Positions 1-8,129 of a stretch of DNA of 10,994 bases are shown here, one piece after another. Under the pieces are notes generated by a model. That model did no database searches. It saw only the letters and a list, made by a program, of their open reading frames with translations, and was not told where the DNA came from. Each line of letters starts with the position of its first letter. Position 1 is the stretch's first letter. The translations under genes were made by a program, and so were the position numbers. The DNA comes from Rhizomucor pusillus (taxonomy: Eukaryota; Mucoromycota; Mucoromycetes; Mucorales; Lichtheimiaceae): assembly GCA_900175165.2 (NCBI GenBank), contig FWWN02000397.1, positions 1 to 10,994 on the forward strand. The letters are read 5' to 3'.

Positions 1-1
1 C

Positions 2-151
2 TTCAGTGCTCGATCCGTCAAGTATTTGTACAAGTACGTCTATAAAGGGCATGACAGAGCCATCGTCCGCCTGCAAGAATATCAGCAGCAGCAACAACAA
101 CGGCAATCTGAGGAAGTGGAACAGCCTACAATTGACGAAATCAGTATTTAG
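2..151 (+). mobile_element. Helitron replicase/helicase remnant (3' part of a broken fragment, cut by window edge)
   Basis: The frame starting at base 2 reads SVKYLYKYVYKGHDRAIV. This is a hallmark stretch of Helitron Rep-helicase proteins, lying between the HUH-type Rep region and the Pif1-like helicase. It is followed by a glutamine run and then QPTIDEISI, after which a TAG at 149-151 ends the frame. Family members normally continue with a conserved ARYVS-type segment. The bases just after the stop still read QNSRVS in the same frame before a second stop, so the coding sequence seems to have decayed by point mutation and a small deletion rather than ended naturally. No helicase Walker motifs follow in the window. 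The part left of base 2 is not visible, so I cannot say whether a longer copy lies outside. A rolling-circle transposon relic is the best reading. Confidence 0.72.
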
Positions 152-1034
152 CAAAATTCTCGTGTAAGCTAAAGAACTTCGTTTTGTACTACATACCTCC
201 AAAACTGCTAATTCCCAAATTTGGAAGCTGTCAAAAAGAGCTTCCTAGAAACTGGCAACGAAAACAGATAAAGGAGCGCTTTTTTATATTACTCTTATTT
301 CCTAGGAAACCATGTCATCCAAAGAACGCGTAGTCAAATGGAGGAAGAAGCTCATACTCAAGTCTCGATCAACGTTATCTGAGCAGTTTGCTTGATTGGT
401 TCGGTCAATAAATGTGAGTGCCAATCGGAATAAATTGAGCTCGTCTATGTATCAACTTATGCATCCTCAGAATAAGCAGGAAACTCTGATTTTATATATT
501 GTGCAAGTGCTGATCGCAATAGATGAGCATTCGACGGTACTGCGCTGTCGAATTTTGGCTACAAAGATCGGACAAGCATCTTACGTGACAGCTAGAGTCA
601 TCCTTCCGGAAGAGAATGCATCTCGAATGCATCTCTCTTCAGAGATCTTTATATTTACTTAAAGAGCAAGAAGATACACTTCAGCGAATCCAAACAGATA
701 CTTGCATTTAACCTTCGATTCAATTGCTTATCCATGTGCCCGGCTGCTGCCAAAAATTATTAAAATGATATATTTCGGTTGAAACTACATAGATTTCCAT
801 GAACAGTACTCGAATTAGCTTACAGAGTCACTAGATGACGCGGGCGGTTACGTGTTGTTGTTGGCCCCGTCAAATTTCCAGCGCATAAGGTTTTTCCTCT
901 TCCTTCCTTTACAGCAGTTATGCACTGTCAGAGCCAAACCTGGATTTCCGTGCATAACATGGCCGTTCCTCTCTGCTCAACTTCCAGCCGAGGGAGCATA
1001 CTAACTATAATTTGAAGTTACTGTTGCAGGCAGT
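152..1034. other. Gene-poor stretch between Helitron relic and Fanzor
   Basis: I recognise no gene in these 883 bases. An ATG at 312 opens a frame that is stopped by TGA at 393-395 and then stays open to 662 (about 115 codons in all). The product resembles nothing I know and may be chance or relic coding. Short structures include the perfect 12-base palindrome TTTCCTAGGAAA at 298-309 and an 11-base tandem duplication (GAATGCATCTC twice) at 614-635. Close to the right end, TACTAAC at 999-1005 followed by CAG at 1027-1029 looks like the branch site and acceptor of an intron in the 5' leader of the next gene. I could not place its donor. Confidence 0.4.
614..635. repeat. 11-bp tandem duplication
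   Basis: GAATGCATCTC occurs twice head to tail with no spacer. The unit contains the palindrome ATGCAT. It lies in otherwise unassigned sequence and probably arose by slippage. Confidence 0.85.
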
Positions 1035-1667
1035 ATGGACATCGAAGACGACAATTTTCAGCCATCACCGGTTGTACGCAGGACTAGAGGAGCAAAAAGA
1101 AAAAGAGGTAAGCTACAAAGTCTGCTATGAATTAACGGTGATGCTTTTAAACAGATTCTTGACTCTTGATCACGTTCCAGCAGTTGAGAACCACGATGAT
1201 GACTTTCAGATATCCTCATCCACAAGTAAACGTAAACCAAGGAAGCTACAGAGAAATAACGTGACAGGTATTCTATACAGGCTTATTATTCCTTGGAATG
1301 ATGATAGCAAGTCTTGCTGATTCGATGAAATGCCATAGATACTACAAAGAATGGTGACGAGTTCCTGTCGTCATCATCAGCTGCCAATCAATGTAGTGTA
1401 CCAAGTAACTGCAAAATTTTGTGAATCGTATTGACAGAATAATAGCCCTCGAAATCAGTGAGGAAGACGCAAAAGGTAATGCTCTGACCTGGTATTTAGA
1501 AATGATAGCTGTCTTAAAACTGGTGATAAGGAAAACCAAACAAAAAGTCCAAGGCCGAAATGAAGTACGAGCTTGCGAAAGCCAAACGAGCCAGAAAGCA
1601 GGAGGAAAAAGCTAAATTGCAAGAGGAGAAACAAGCAAAGAAAAAAGACTCTGGCAAAAGGAGAGTC

Positions 1668-1715
1668 TGTCCGACATGCAAAGGAACTGATCACTCGAGG
1701 TCGTCAAACAAGAAA
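1668..1715 (+). other. CCHC zinc knuckle in Fanzor N-terminal half
   Basis: The reading frame gives Cys-x2-Cys-x4-His-x7-Cys (CPTCKGTDH followed by a basic stretch and a final Cys), the spacing of a zinc knuckle able to bind nucleic acid. It follows a lysine/glutamate-rich helix and precedes the conserved Fanzor core. It is separate from the C-terminal zinc ribbon. Confidence 0.7.
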
Positions 1716-3907
1716 TGTTCGTTTTACAAACCAAAGCGACAACATGCGACTGAACTTGAGCGCACAAGTATTATCAAGACGACGCTAAAGAATATTTGCA
1801 AAGAGGAACGATTTGTCAATGCAGTCCAGAAACCTATTGAGCATTTTCGAGACATTACATACGTTGGCTCAGTGTTCGCAAGTTTCTTTTTTTCTCTCCC
1901 TTTTGGAACAGAAGAAACCAACCCCACCTATATTATATGATTGGTCTATGCTCTTTTTACGACCATTGCCAGCCAAGGATGTAAAGCACCAGAATCGATC
2001 AAGACTGCATTCAAGACTTTTAAGTCTCAAATTCCGGCCTTCGATGCAAAACGTTTCCGCAGCAAAGGTTTCATGACCCTAATCAGCCAAGCCGCACAAG
2101 AATATGAAGAAAACATCGGAAATCATATCACCGCAAATATGGTTAAGAAAACCCAAGAGTACATCTTTGTTCGTCTCACAGACGAGAACGACGAATTCTT
2201 CATCACTGCTACGGTTTCGGAGAAGAAGGCTTTGGCAGATCATGTTTGCGCAGTGCTGAAGATGGAACCTGGCAACGAGATCAACATACCCAAGTTCATA
2301 AAGGACTACGATAAACTGGCTGCGCTCTCTGAAAGGATTATAAAGTTTCTTAAAAGTCAGCATCAAGTTTCCAGTGTCGGCCACCACTATTAATGCAAAC
2401 CCCGAGCAATATATCCCATGGATGTACCAAATCCTACAATGCATGGAACAAAAAATATTCATCAAGGAAGAAAAACCGCAGGATTACGTATCAAAAGGCT
2501 TCGTACACTGACGAGTCAGTGAGGTCACTATACATATACGTGTTCATTTGAAGGATTGATTACTCGCTGTATCGTCGCTAGATCCTCAGCAAAGCAAATT
2601 TGAATCTTTCCAAAAGGCTTTTCAACAGCCTAAAACAATCAGTATACGATTCTATCCGAAAACAAGAACCGCTAAAATTATCGAAGTCATTTACAAGACC
2701 TCTGCCTGAAGAAAGCATGGAGGCGCTGCAGAACTTCGTAACAACAACACAAGATGAACTGAAAAGGGGATGCTTCAACCCACCCAGATACACTGATCCC
2801 AAAGATGCACGCCGATTTTCGATACTACCTCTTACACGGTACAAAAGAGACATGTTCTACTGAACAATCAAGCGTTTGCAAAGATTATGTACGAAATTGG
2901 ACCCAAGAGCAACGGCTCACCGTACAAGGCAGACGATCTGCACGAAGCATTTTTCAATCTTTTCTACGTCAAAGATCGGACACAGCACTCTGGAATCTCT
3001 TGACACCGACACGAGCCTTTTCTGGTATTTGGTCATACCTCTTTCGAATCCTCTAATAGACTAACGCTCCTCGAACGAATGGTAGGGATAAAATCAGAAC
3101 CGACGGATACGATGTGGAATTTATTTTCAAGAAGCTAAAGCGACCTCCTCCTAAAGCTCNATTGGAACCAGCTGACATCAATTCCAAGTTCTTGAAAGAA
3201 GCAACTATATGGGGTGTTGACCCGGGATTGACGGACATTTCCGTTGCTGCAGATGAGTTCTACAGATAATGTCGTCGTATTCGTTCTGTCAGCGCAAAGG
3301 AATATTATGACATGTGTGGATTCAACAAGGCCGCTGAGAGCCGGATAAGGTTGGCGAACATGACCCGCAAACGAAGAAAATCATTGATAGCATACCATCA
3401 GCCAAGACAGCGTCCTTGGAAAGATTCAACGAATCTGCTGAATATCGAATTGCAAAACACGACGCGATATGTAAATTCTATGGCAAGGATAATCGGTATT
3501 GTACAGAAAATCATAATTATATTCGTCGTTCGTCTGATATTTTGTTACCTAGATTCATAAAATTAAAAATGAAGTGTTATATAAAGAAGCAGAATGCCTT
3601 TACTGAGATGGCAAAATGTCTCACTACAGGCAGCAAGAAGTATTCACCTGATAATGTGCAAAAAGCAAATGAAGAAGGCTCTACGAAAAAAGAAATGGAG
3701 GCCCTTGCCGCCGGAAGACAAGACTGATGAGACTAGCATCATTACCGCTTTCGGCAACGGAGCATTTGCAAGTACAATGAAAAGGAAAAGGGCGGTTCCC
3801 ACCAAAGAGTTCCGAAAAGCATTGAAAAGGCAGGTGTGTACTTTGGAGGTAAGTTTATGTGAAAATGGAGACGACCAAGATTTCTCAGCTGTGGAGACTG
3901 TTTCTAG

Positions 3908-4144
3908 AAAACGAAAGTACTGCTGGTGTATGTGGATGAATATCTGACATCCAAAATATGCCCACAATGCAAGACGCGAACTGTGGAGAACAAACGCGAG
4001 ATCTCAGGTGTCAATGAGAAGAGTCAGATGACGATACATGCTGTACTCAGTTGCAAAACCTGTCGTACGGTATGGAACAGAGACCACAATGGCTGCCATG
4101 AATACCCGCGAGGTTTTCATCCACATGCAACACAACAAGAATGA
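3908..4144 (+). other. Fanzor last exon: RuvC-II/III and zinc ribbon, intact
   Basis: This is the best preserved block of the Fanzor. A canonical intron (donor GAG|GTAAGT at 3849, acceptor TTTCTAG at 3907, 59 nt) leads into an open 78-codon exon. It carries VYVDEYLTSK, the first zinc pair CPQC (3959-3970), the second pair CKTC (4052-4063), and WNRDHNGC with the RuvC-III aspartate at 4082-4084. TGA is at 4142-4144. In Fanzors the catalytic glutamate sits in this D-E-Y/F-x-T-S position, next to the zinc ribbon, which differs from bacterial TnpB. The usual Asn-Ala-Ala after the Asp is here Asn-Gly-Cys-His. Confidence 0.85.
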
Positions 4145-4409
4145 GCGGCCATTAGCATTTAGATAATCCTCGTTGTAATTAATACCCCTATTGTAAGATT
4201 GGGGTGTGCCTTAACGCCTCAGTCATACATCTCTTGGATGAATGACTTGTTATCGAGATAAATCAACAGAAGCTACTGATTAATTCTCTGCAAGCAATTG
4301 ACCAAAATCTTGCATTGTTGACGTTGTTGCGGACTGTGGAACTGAAAAAGGAGGATCGAGACCCAAAAATCGACGCTACGCTTCTCTTTTACTTTTTCTC
4401 CCACACAGA
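4145..4409 (+). ncRNA. Candidate Fanzor guide-RNA (omega/fRNA) region and downstream flank
   Basis: Known Fanzor guide RNAs are encoded at, or just past, the 3' end of the nuclease gene. Here 37 bases after the stop there is a hairpin: ATACCCC (4182-4188) can pair with GGGGTGT (4201-4207), seven pairs including one G-T, around a 12-base loop. It stands out in otherwise AT-rich sequence. A run of unremarkable sequence then leads to the next gene. I see no terminal inverted repeat or target-site duplication that would fix the element's right end. The position fits a guide RNA. The function is inference, and a 3' UTR hairpin is the alternative. Confidence 0.3.
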
Positions 4410-5849
4410 ATGGACAATTTCACTGCGAAGTCATTTGATAAGTCAGATCTGGCATCGTCGTCGGTGCTCCCTGATCACTGGCCAAGTAAGTTTACTTGGT
4501 ATGCTCCAGCTGGCTATAGCGACAAAAGGGGCGAAACCACTGCTGCGGAGCATCCAGTGGGCGCTTACGAGTCTGCAAACGAGCAAATTCCCACGTCAAG
4601 GACGTCGGGAAACGCTGACAGTGGGTCAGTAAATCAGGATTGTGCTGCTCGTCATTGCGAGACAAGCGCACCGCTGGAGACATCCAAACCTGTGGCCGTG
4701 AGGTCCTGGTCGATGTCAAGAGCAGCTGAGAGTCCCGAGTCGCTTGGTGCAACCAACGCTGATGGTGAAGAACTGGCTTATCTTGACGAACACATGACTT
4801 GCATACTTCAGGATCAGCATCTGCTGAGGAAGGTTGTCCAAATAAACCCGTTCAAACTTAACTCGGATCATGAAGTAGCTAGAGCATGGGAGAATATTGC
4901 AACAACTGTTGACCATCACACAAAAGACTACCGAGGAATCAAGCTCTTTCTTTCAGGAGAAAATGCAGAGAAACGCTTTGTGACCCTGATGCACGCATAC
5001 CATGATTATCTCTCTGGTGGCAACCATCCCCAGTATCAATCAATACAAGCAAATTATAACAGAACGAGGATGGACACATTGGCAGGATATCATTTGGTAG
5101 AAAACACAGAATAATGTTGCTTGACTGTTGCTTTATAAGGATTTTAACAGTTGTCAAAGTATACCACGTTCCATGAACAGCCATTCATATCGCAAGAAGC
5201 TGTACCTCGGAAGCGGCAAAGAATCAGTGATGAAAATGAAGCTCGTAACTCTGAACAACTTCGAGACCTGAAGGTGATCACAAGGCTTAAAGTACAAATT
5301 GATGCGTTTCTCAATTTGTTATGTTAGGAGCTATTGCTGGAGTGCAGAGTGCAACAAAACGATCTCCTTCTTGCAATGCATAAGCAACATCATGAACAGC
5401 AGCAGTTAGCCACACATAACCGTGACATTTGGAATTTAGTGCAGGATACACGGGGTCTTATGCGAGAATCGTTTGCGACATTGGAGAACGTGCTCCAGAA
5501 AATGGAAAAGACCCAAGATGCATCACCTATGTTGCTCAAAACTATACACAACCTATTGGCGGATTCCCCGTTGCGCAAATTAATGGTGGATTTACGATCC
5601 GGGAAGCTGAAGCTAGCGCCAGCGGCCGAGGAGACCCAGGTCGAAGTACCAAAATTGCAGAATGCTCGCGTGCCAGAATATCAAGTCGACCAAAGGTTAT
5701 ATTCCAAACTGGATGACATGATACAAAATTTCCAGGATGAATGGAATTCTATGCAGCAAGATATATGGAAGATGATAAGAACGATGATTGCGATGCAAGA
5801 GCGCACGGCGGCCGCGATGATGCAATTTGCGAGAAAGACTGTCGAATAA
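4410..5849 (+). CDS. Myb/SANT-like domain protein with NLS and C-terminal coiled coil
   Basis: Three exons, all joined in phase 0: 4410-5096, 5151-5273 and 5328-5849. They give 443 residues with no frame break. Intron 1 is GTAGAA...TTTAACAG (54 nt). Intron 2 is GTGATC...TGTTAG (54 nt). Residues 1-135 are low-complexity and Ser/Ala/Glu-rich. Residues about 137-202 (HLLRKVVQINPF, then AWENIA, then EKRFVTLMHAY) have the spacing of three helices with a central tryptophan, as in the Myb/SANT-like DNA-binding proteins common in fungi. PRKRQR at about 248-253 is NLS-like. The rest is glutamine- and methionine-rich amphipathic helix, likely coiled coil. A nuclear DNA-binding or chromatin role is inferred; the target is unknown. 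AGTAAGT inside exon 1 (around 4484) looks like a donor, but the frame stays open through it. The gene begins 265 bases after the Fanzor stop and could be a host gene or an element passenger. Confidence 0.75.
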
Positions 5850-5895
5850 GTAAAAGCACGACCGTGCCCATGAGCAGAAACAGAAACACATTTGT

Positions 5896-5901
5896 AATAA
5901 A
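5896..5901 (+). terminator. Poly(A) signal AATAAA
   Basis: A consensus AATAAA lies 47 bases after the stop codon of the Myb/SANT-like gene, on its strand, and is the likely 3' end signal for that transcript. Confidence 0.5.
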
Positions 5902-6501
5902 AACGATGCTGTGGAAATGTATTTTCAAAGTGTGTAGCGTTGTGCCTATTCATGTCATGTATTTAGTAATTTAGATATCTTCTACAGGTATTGAATTCTG
6001 CATTGTATCAGAAATGCTTTTGGACTTTGGCAGACTGAACAGATAAAGTCCTAAGAGCTGCGTGCACGGCACCATGAACGAAGTATCGCTGTCTAAGTTA
6101 AGACATTTGGACTTCCAAAATCAATAATAGCTCACATTCGCAATGATGCAAAGATTTCGAAGAAGCAGTTGATCGAAGGATGATTGTAACTAATCATTAG
6201 TAGCTTTTATTTAAGAGACTAAGATATTGCTCACCACATATCCATTGCGCAAGTTCCTCATCCCGCTGCAAGCGCGGCGACATTTTTCCAAGACTTAAAC
6301 ATGTTTCTCCAGGTAAGCAACAAGTAATCGTCATAGGCTCAAAATGCTCATATTTTAATAAAAATGAAAGTAATCCACCGATTTTTCGTTGGAAAGATGG
6401 CAGGCATCCGCGTTTAACGTCCAAGACGACGCTTTAGAGTTGTTCAACAAAACACCTTGACTGTAAATTAGGATCGTTATTGTATACGAAATAAACCAGC
6501 T
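5902..6501. other. Intergenic region between convergent genes
   Basis: About 600 bases separate the Myb-like gene (+) from the Mgr2-like gene (-), and I recognise no gene here. A 75-codon minus-strand frame (6424-6197) is open, and a plausible minus-strand intron (GTGAGC at 6234, TACTAAT then TTAG at 6190) would extend it. The product matches no family I know and has no convincing start, so I do not call it a gene. The region probably holds the two 3' UTRs. Confidence 0.4.
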
Positions 6502-6940
6502 TTATAATGATGAGGATTGAGATTCATTGTTACGGGACTTTACAATATGGATGGGAGGAGATTTCTGACTCCAGTTGACCGGGACAGCGCCCATAGGAAC
6601 TCTGCCTTCAGAGCGGATAACGGATCCAATAGCTATGACGCATACAGGTGAGACTCAACAAATGCTCCTAAACGTACAACAGAAGGGTAACCTACACATG
6701 AAGAATCCAAAGGACGCTGCAGAGCCGAGCATGTATTGGCTAAGCATAGAAATGGGTCCCTTGGAGCCACTGCCAAATCTAAAGACTGCAAGTGAGACGA
6801 TGCTCACGATCGTGGCGTCTTTTGCACTAGCTCTCTTACCTTATGAGGTTGATACTACCGAATACGAACCCCACACAAAGACCAACGGTGCCGCCCATGA
6901 GGGCACCCATTTTCATTTTCTCCATAGTCGTGGGCTCCAT
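6502..6940 (-). CDS. MGR2: Mgr2/ROMO1-like TIM23 translocase subunit
   Basis: Minus-strand exons 6940-6840, 6778-6696 and 6632-6502 give 104 residues, close to the roughly 110 of yeast Mgr2. Intron 1 is GTAAGA...CTTTAG (61 nt, phase 2). Intron 2 is GTAGGT...TCATAG (63 nt, phase 1). The protein has two glycine-rich membrane helices. The first is KMGALMGGTVGLCVGFVFGS (residues about 10-29, running on to 33). The second contains GSAASFGFFM, and the joined exon reads SIGSVIRS (about 51-69). These are the signature segments of Mgr2/ROMO1, an inner-membrane subunit that gates lateral release of preproteins from TIM23. A polar tail of about 35 residues follows. The start ATG at 6940 has an in-frame stop just upstream. 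The gene is divergent from the RBM18-like gene. Frame-by-frame reading hides it, because each exon is short. Confidence 0.88.
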
Positions 6941-7373
6941 TATTGGTGATTATGGTGAAGGTGGAAGTTGAAGAAACCGCGCCAAATCGCCAAATTTTGG
7001 GCTGACTTGCTTTTAATGCTGCTTCTAATCTGATTACGCTAATTGATCCACTTCTCAAGTAAAGAGCAGCTTAGAACAGATTTAAAATTTCATATTTCAG
7101 TATATTGAAGATTATCGTATTCGGATTGAATGCATTCTTTAAGACATTCTATTTCCAAACAATCAAGAGCAGAATTCTTACATTGCAGGTACAGATTGTT
7201 GCTGGATCAAAGAATCGTTCCTAAGGCTCGAAACACAAGAGAAACGTATCCAAGTTCCCGGCAATTGGGATCATAGTCTGCTCCCCAAGTTGGGGGTGGG
7301 GGTCAGGGAACAAGGTTTTCCTGCAACAATTCCCGACCAACGAGCAACTGGCTTTGGAGTTGTCTTGGGAACC
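6941..7373. promoter_or_regulatory. Shared divergent promoter region (Mgr2-like / RBM18-like)
   Basis: These 433 bases separate the start codons of two genes that point away from each other, so they must hold both 5' leaders and promoters. I see no clear TATA box or repeated operator-like motif. A G-rich run (7290-7307) lies on the plus strand about 70 bases before the RBM18-like start. TTGCAG|GTAC near 7190 resembles a splice site, but I could not build a leader intron from it. Confidence 0.45.
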
Positions 7374-8129
7374 ATGAATTCGCCTCGAATTGCGAGTGTG
7401 GGACAATCAACAATCTCTTCCAAGGTACACCTCCTGAAATGCGCTTGCCGCTGTGGCATTCGACTGACTCGACGTGGACAAGCGATTGCATATTGGTAAC
7501 CTCGCAGAAACCATCGACGAGCAAGTCATCTCGAAAGAAGGGGCCTTTGCACTGAACAGGTGTTGCTAACCATTTCTCAATCAGATATCGCCTCGTATCG
7601 CTTTGCAGGAAATATGGCAAAATCACTTGCTTCGACTATCTATTCCACACAAAAGGCCCCAAGAAGGGCAAGCCCAGAGATTACTGTTTCGTTGAATTCG
7701 ATACACAAGAGGTAACCCCTTGTTTGTAACCCTTGGAGATATCGGCCCTTCCATTCACATTCCCTTTCCCTCTATCAGAATGCATTGACGGCCATGAAGG
7801 ATCTGCATGGACGGGTGCTTGATGGACGGCCGCTATATGTATCTTTTGCATCAGTGGTAAGCAAGAAGGGCAAACTTGCTTCAGATCACGCTGCTAATCT
7901 GGCTCAGACGCCGCAGACCCCTGAACAGACGGATGCCAGAAAGAACGATTCACTGCGTAAAATCGATCCTTTGCTCATCAAAAAGGGCTACAGATCATCG
8001 AAAACAAGGTATCGAATGATGCAGCAAGATTTTATCCAATTGAAATACTAACATATATACAGGACCGAGATGAAAATCAAGGCTCTTGAACGCAAACTGG
8101 AAGCCATGAAGAACAACAAACCCTATTAA
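7374..8129 (+). CDS. RBM18: RBM18-like single-RRM RNA-binding protein
   Basis: Five exons (7374-7424, 7483-7520, 7585-7711, 7779-8008, 8063-8129) give 170 residues; human RBM18 has 190. One RRM spans residues about 18-97. RNP2 is LHIGNL (19-24) and RNP1 is RDYCFVEF (61-68). Between them lies the long, basic loop FDYLFHTKGPKKGKPR that typifies RBM18. NALTAMKDLHGRVLDGRPLYVSF closes the fold in two parts around 73-95. The tail ends in a short charged helix (ALERKLEAM), as in the family. It presumably binds RNA in the nucleus; its precise role is not established. Introns 1, 3 and 4 are GT-AG. Intron 2 must be GC-AG (GCAAGT at 7521, branch TGCTAAC, CAG at 7584) to join TIDE to YRLVSLCRKYGK. The ATG at 7374 follows a good context (GGAACC) and opens directly into SVGQSTISSK. 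Confidence 0.88.
7521..7584 (+). other. GC-AG intron 2 of RBM18-like gene
   Basis: The donor is GA|GCAAGT and the acceptor TCAATCAG, with TGCTAAC before it; length 64 nt, phase 2. Using the GT four bases downstream would shift the frame and destroy the RRM between RNP2 and RNP1. Confidence 0.82.

Larger units (their letters stand above)
1035..4144 (+). pseudogene. Fanzor (eukaryotic TnpB-like RNA-guided nuclease), frame-broken, multi-exon
   Basis: Fanzors are eukaryotic relatives of TnpB: RNA-guided DNA nucleases with a split RuvC domain, carried by transposons. Exons inferred: 1035-1107, 1181-1267, 1339-1404, 1446-1475, 1531-2502, 2582-2967, 3060-3848 and 3908-4144 (about 880 codons). In order they show an acidic start with RRTRGAKRKR and KRKPRK basic patches, a lysine-rich coil, a CCHC knuckle at 1668-1715, YEENIGNHI, RRFSILPLT, IRTDGYDVEF, RuvC-I GVDPGLTD (Asp 3219-3221), AFGNGAF, VDEYLTSKICPQC (Glu 3938-3940), CKTC, and RuvC-III WNRDHNGC (Asp 4082-4084). 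Damage: TAA at 3267-3269, and frame changes near 1884-1891 (T run), 1953-1957 (T run), 2357, 2838, 3340 and 3687-3692 (A run). Base 3160 is N. The last exon alone is clean. The order and spacing of motifs make the family call firm. The exact exon borders in the first 500 bases and at 2967/3060 are less sure. Confidence 0.85.

Noticed and set aside
312..662. Possible 115-codon gene starting at ATG 312
   Set aside because: It is interrupted by TGA at 393-395, no domain is recognisable and no flanking splice signals were found. I keep it only as a note in the gene-poor region.
1878..1977. GC-AG intron starting GCAAGT at 1878 in the Fanzor
   Set aside because: No acceptor in range restores the downstream frame. 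The intervening bases read as plausible Fanzor-like protein in the shifted frame, so a homopolymer indel explains it better.
2506..2560. Hammerhead ribozyme (CTGACGAG core)
   Set aside because: There is no GAAA segment or third stem in the right place. The match is part of a simple palindrome.
4484..4490. Strong donor-like AGTAAGT in the Myb-like gene's first exon
   Set aside because: The frame stays open across it for about 200 codons and no matching acceptor is needed.
6190..6424. Minus-strand small gene with a GTGAGC...TACTAAT...TTAG intron
   Set aside because: The splice signals are plausible, but the product is unrecognisable, the start is not an ATG, and the distance from TACTAAT to the acceptor is very short.
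6547..6949. Plus-strand frames from ATG 6547 and in 6575-6949 with a possible GTGAGA splice donor
   Set aside because: The minus strand of the same bases encodes a convincing Mgr2/ROMO1-like protein with matched splice phases. The plus frames have no family similarity.
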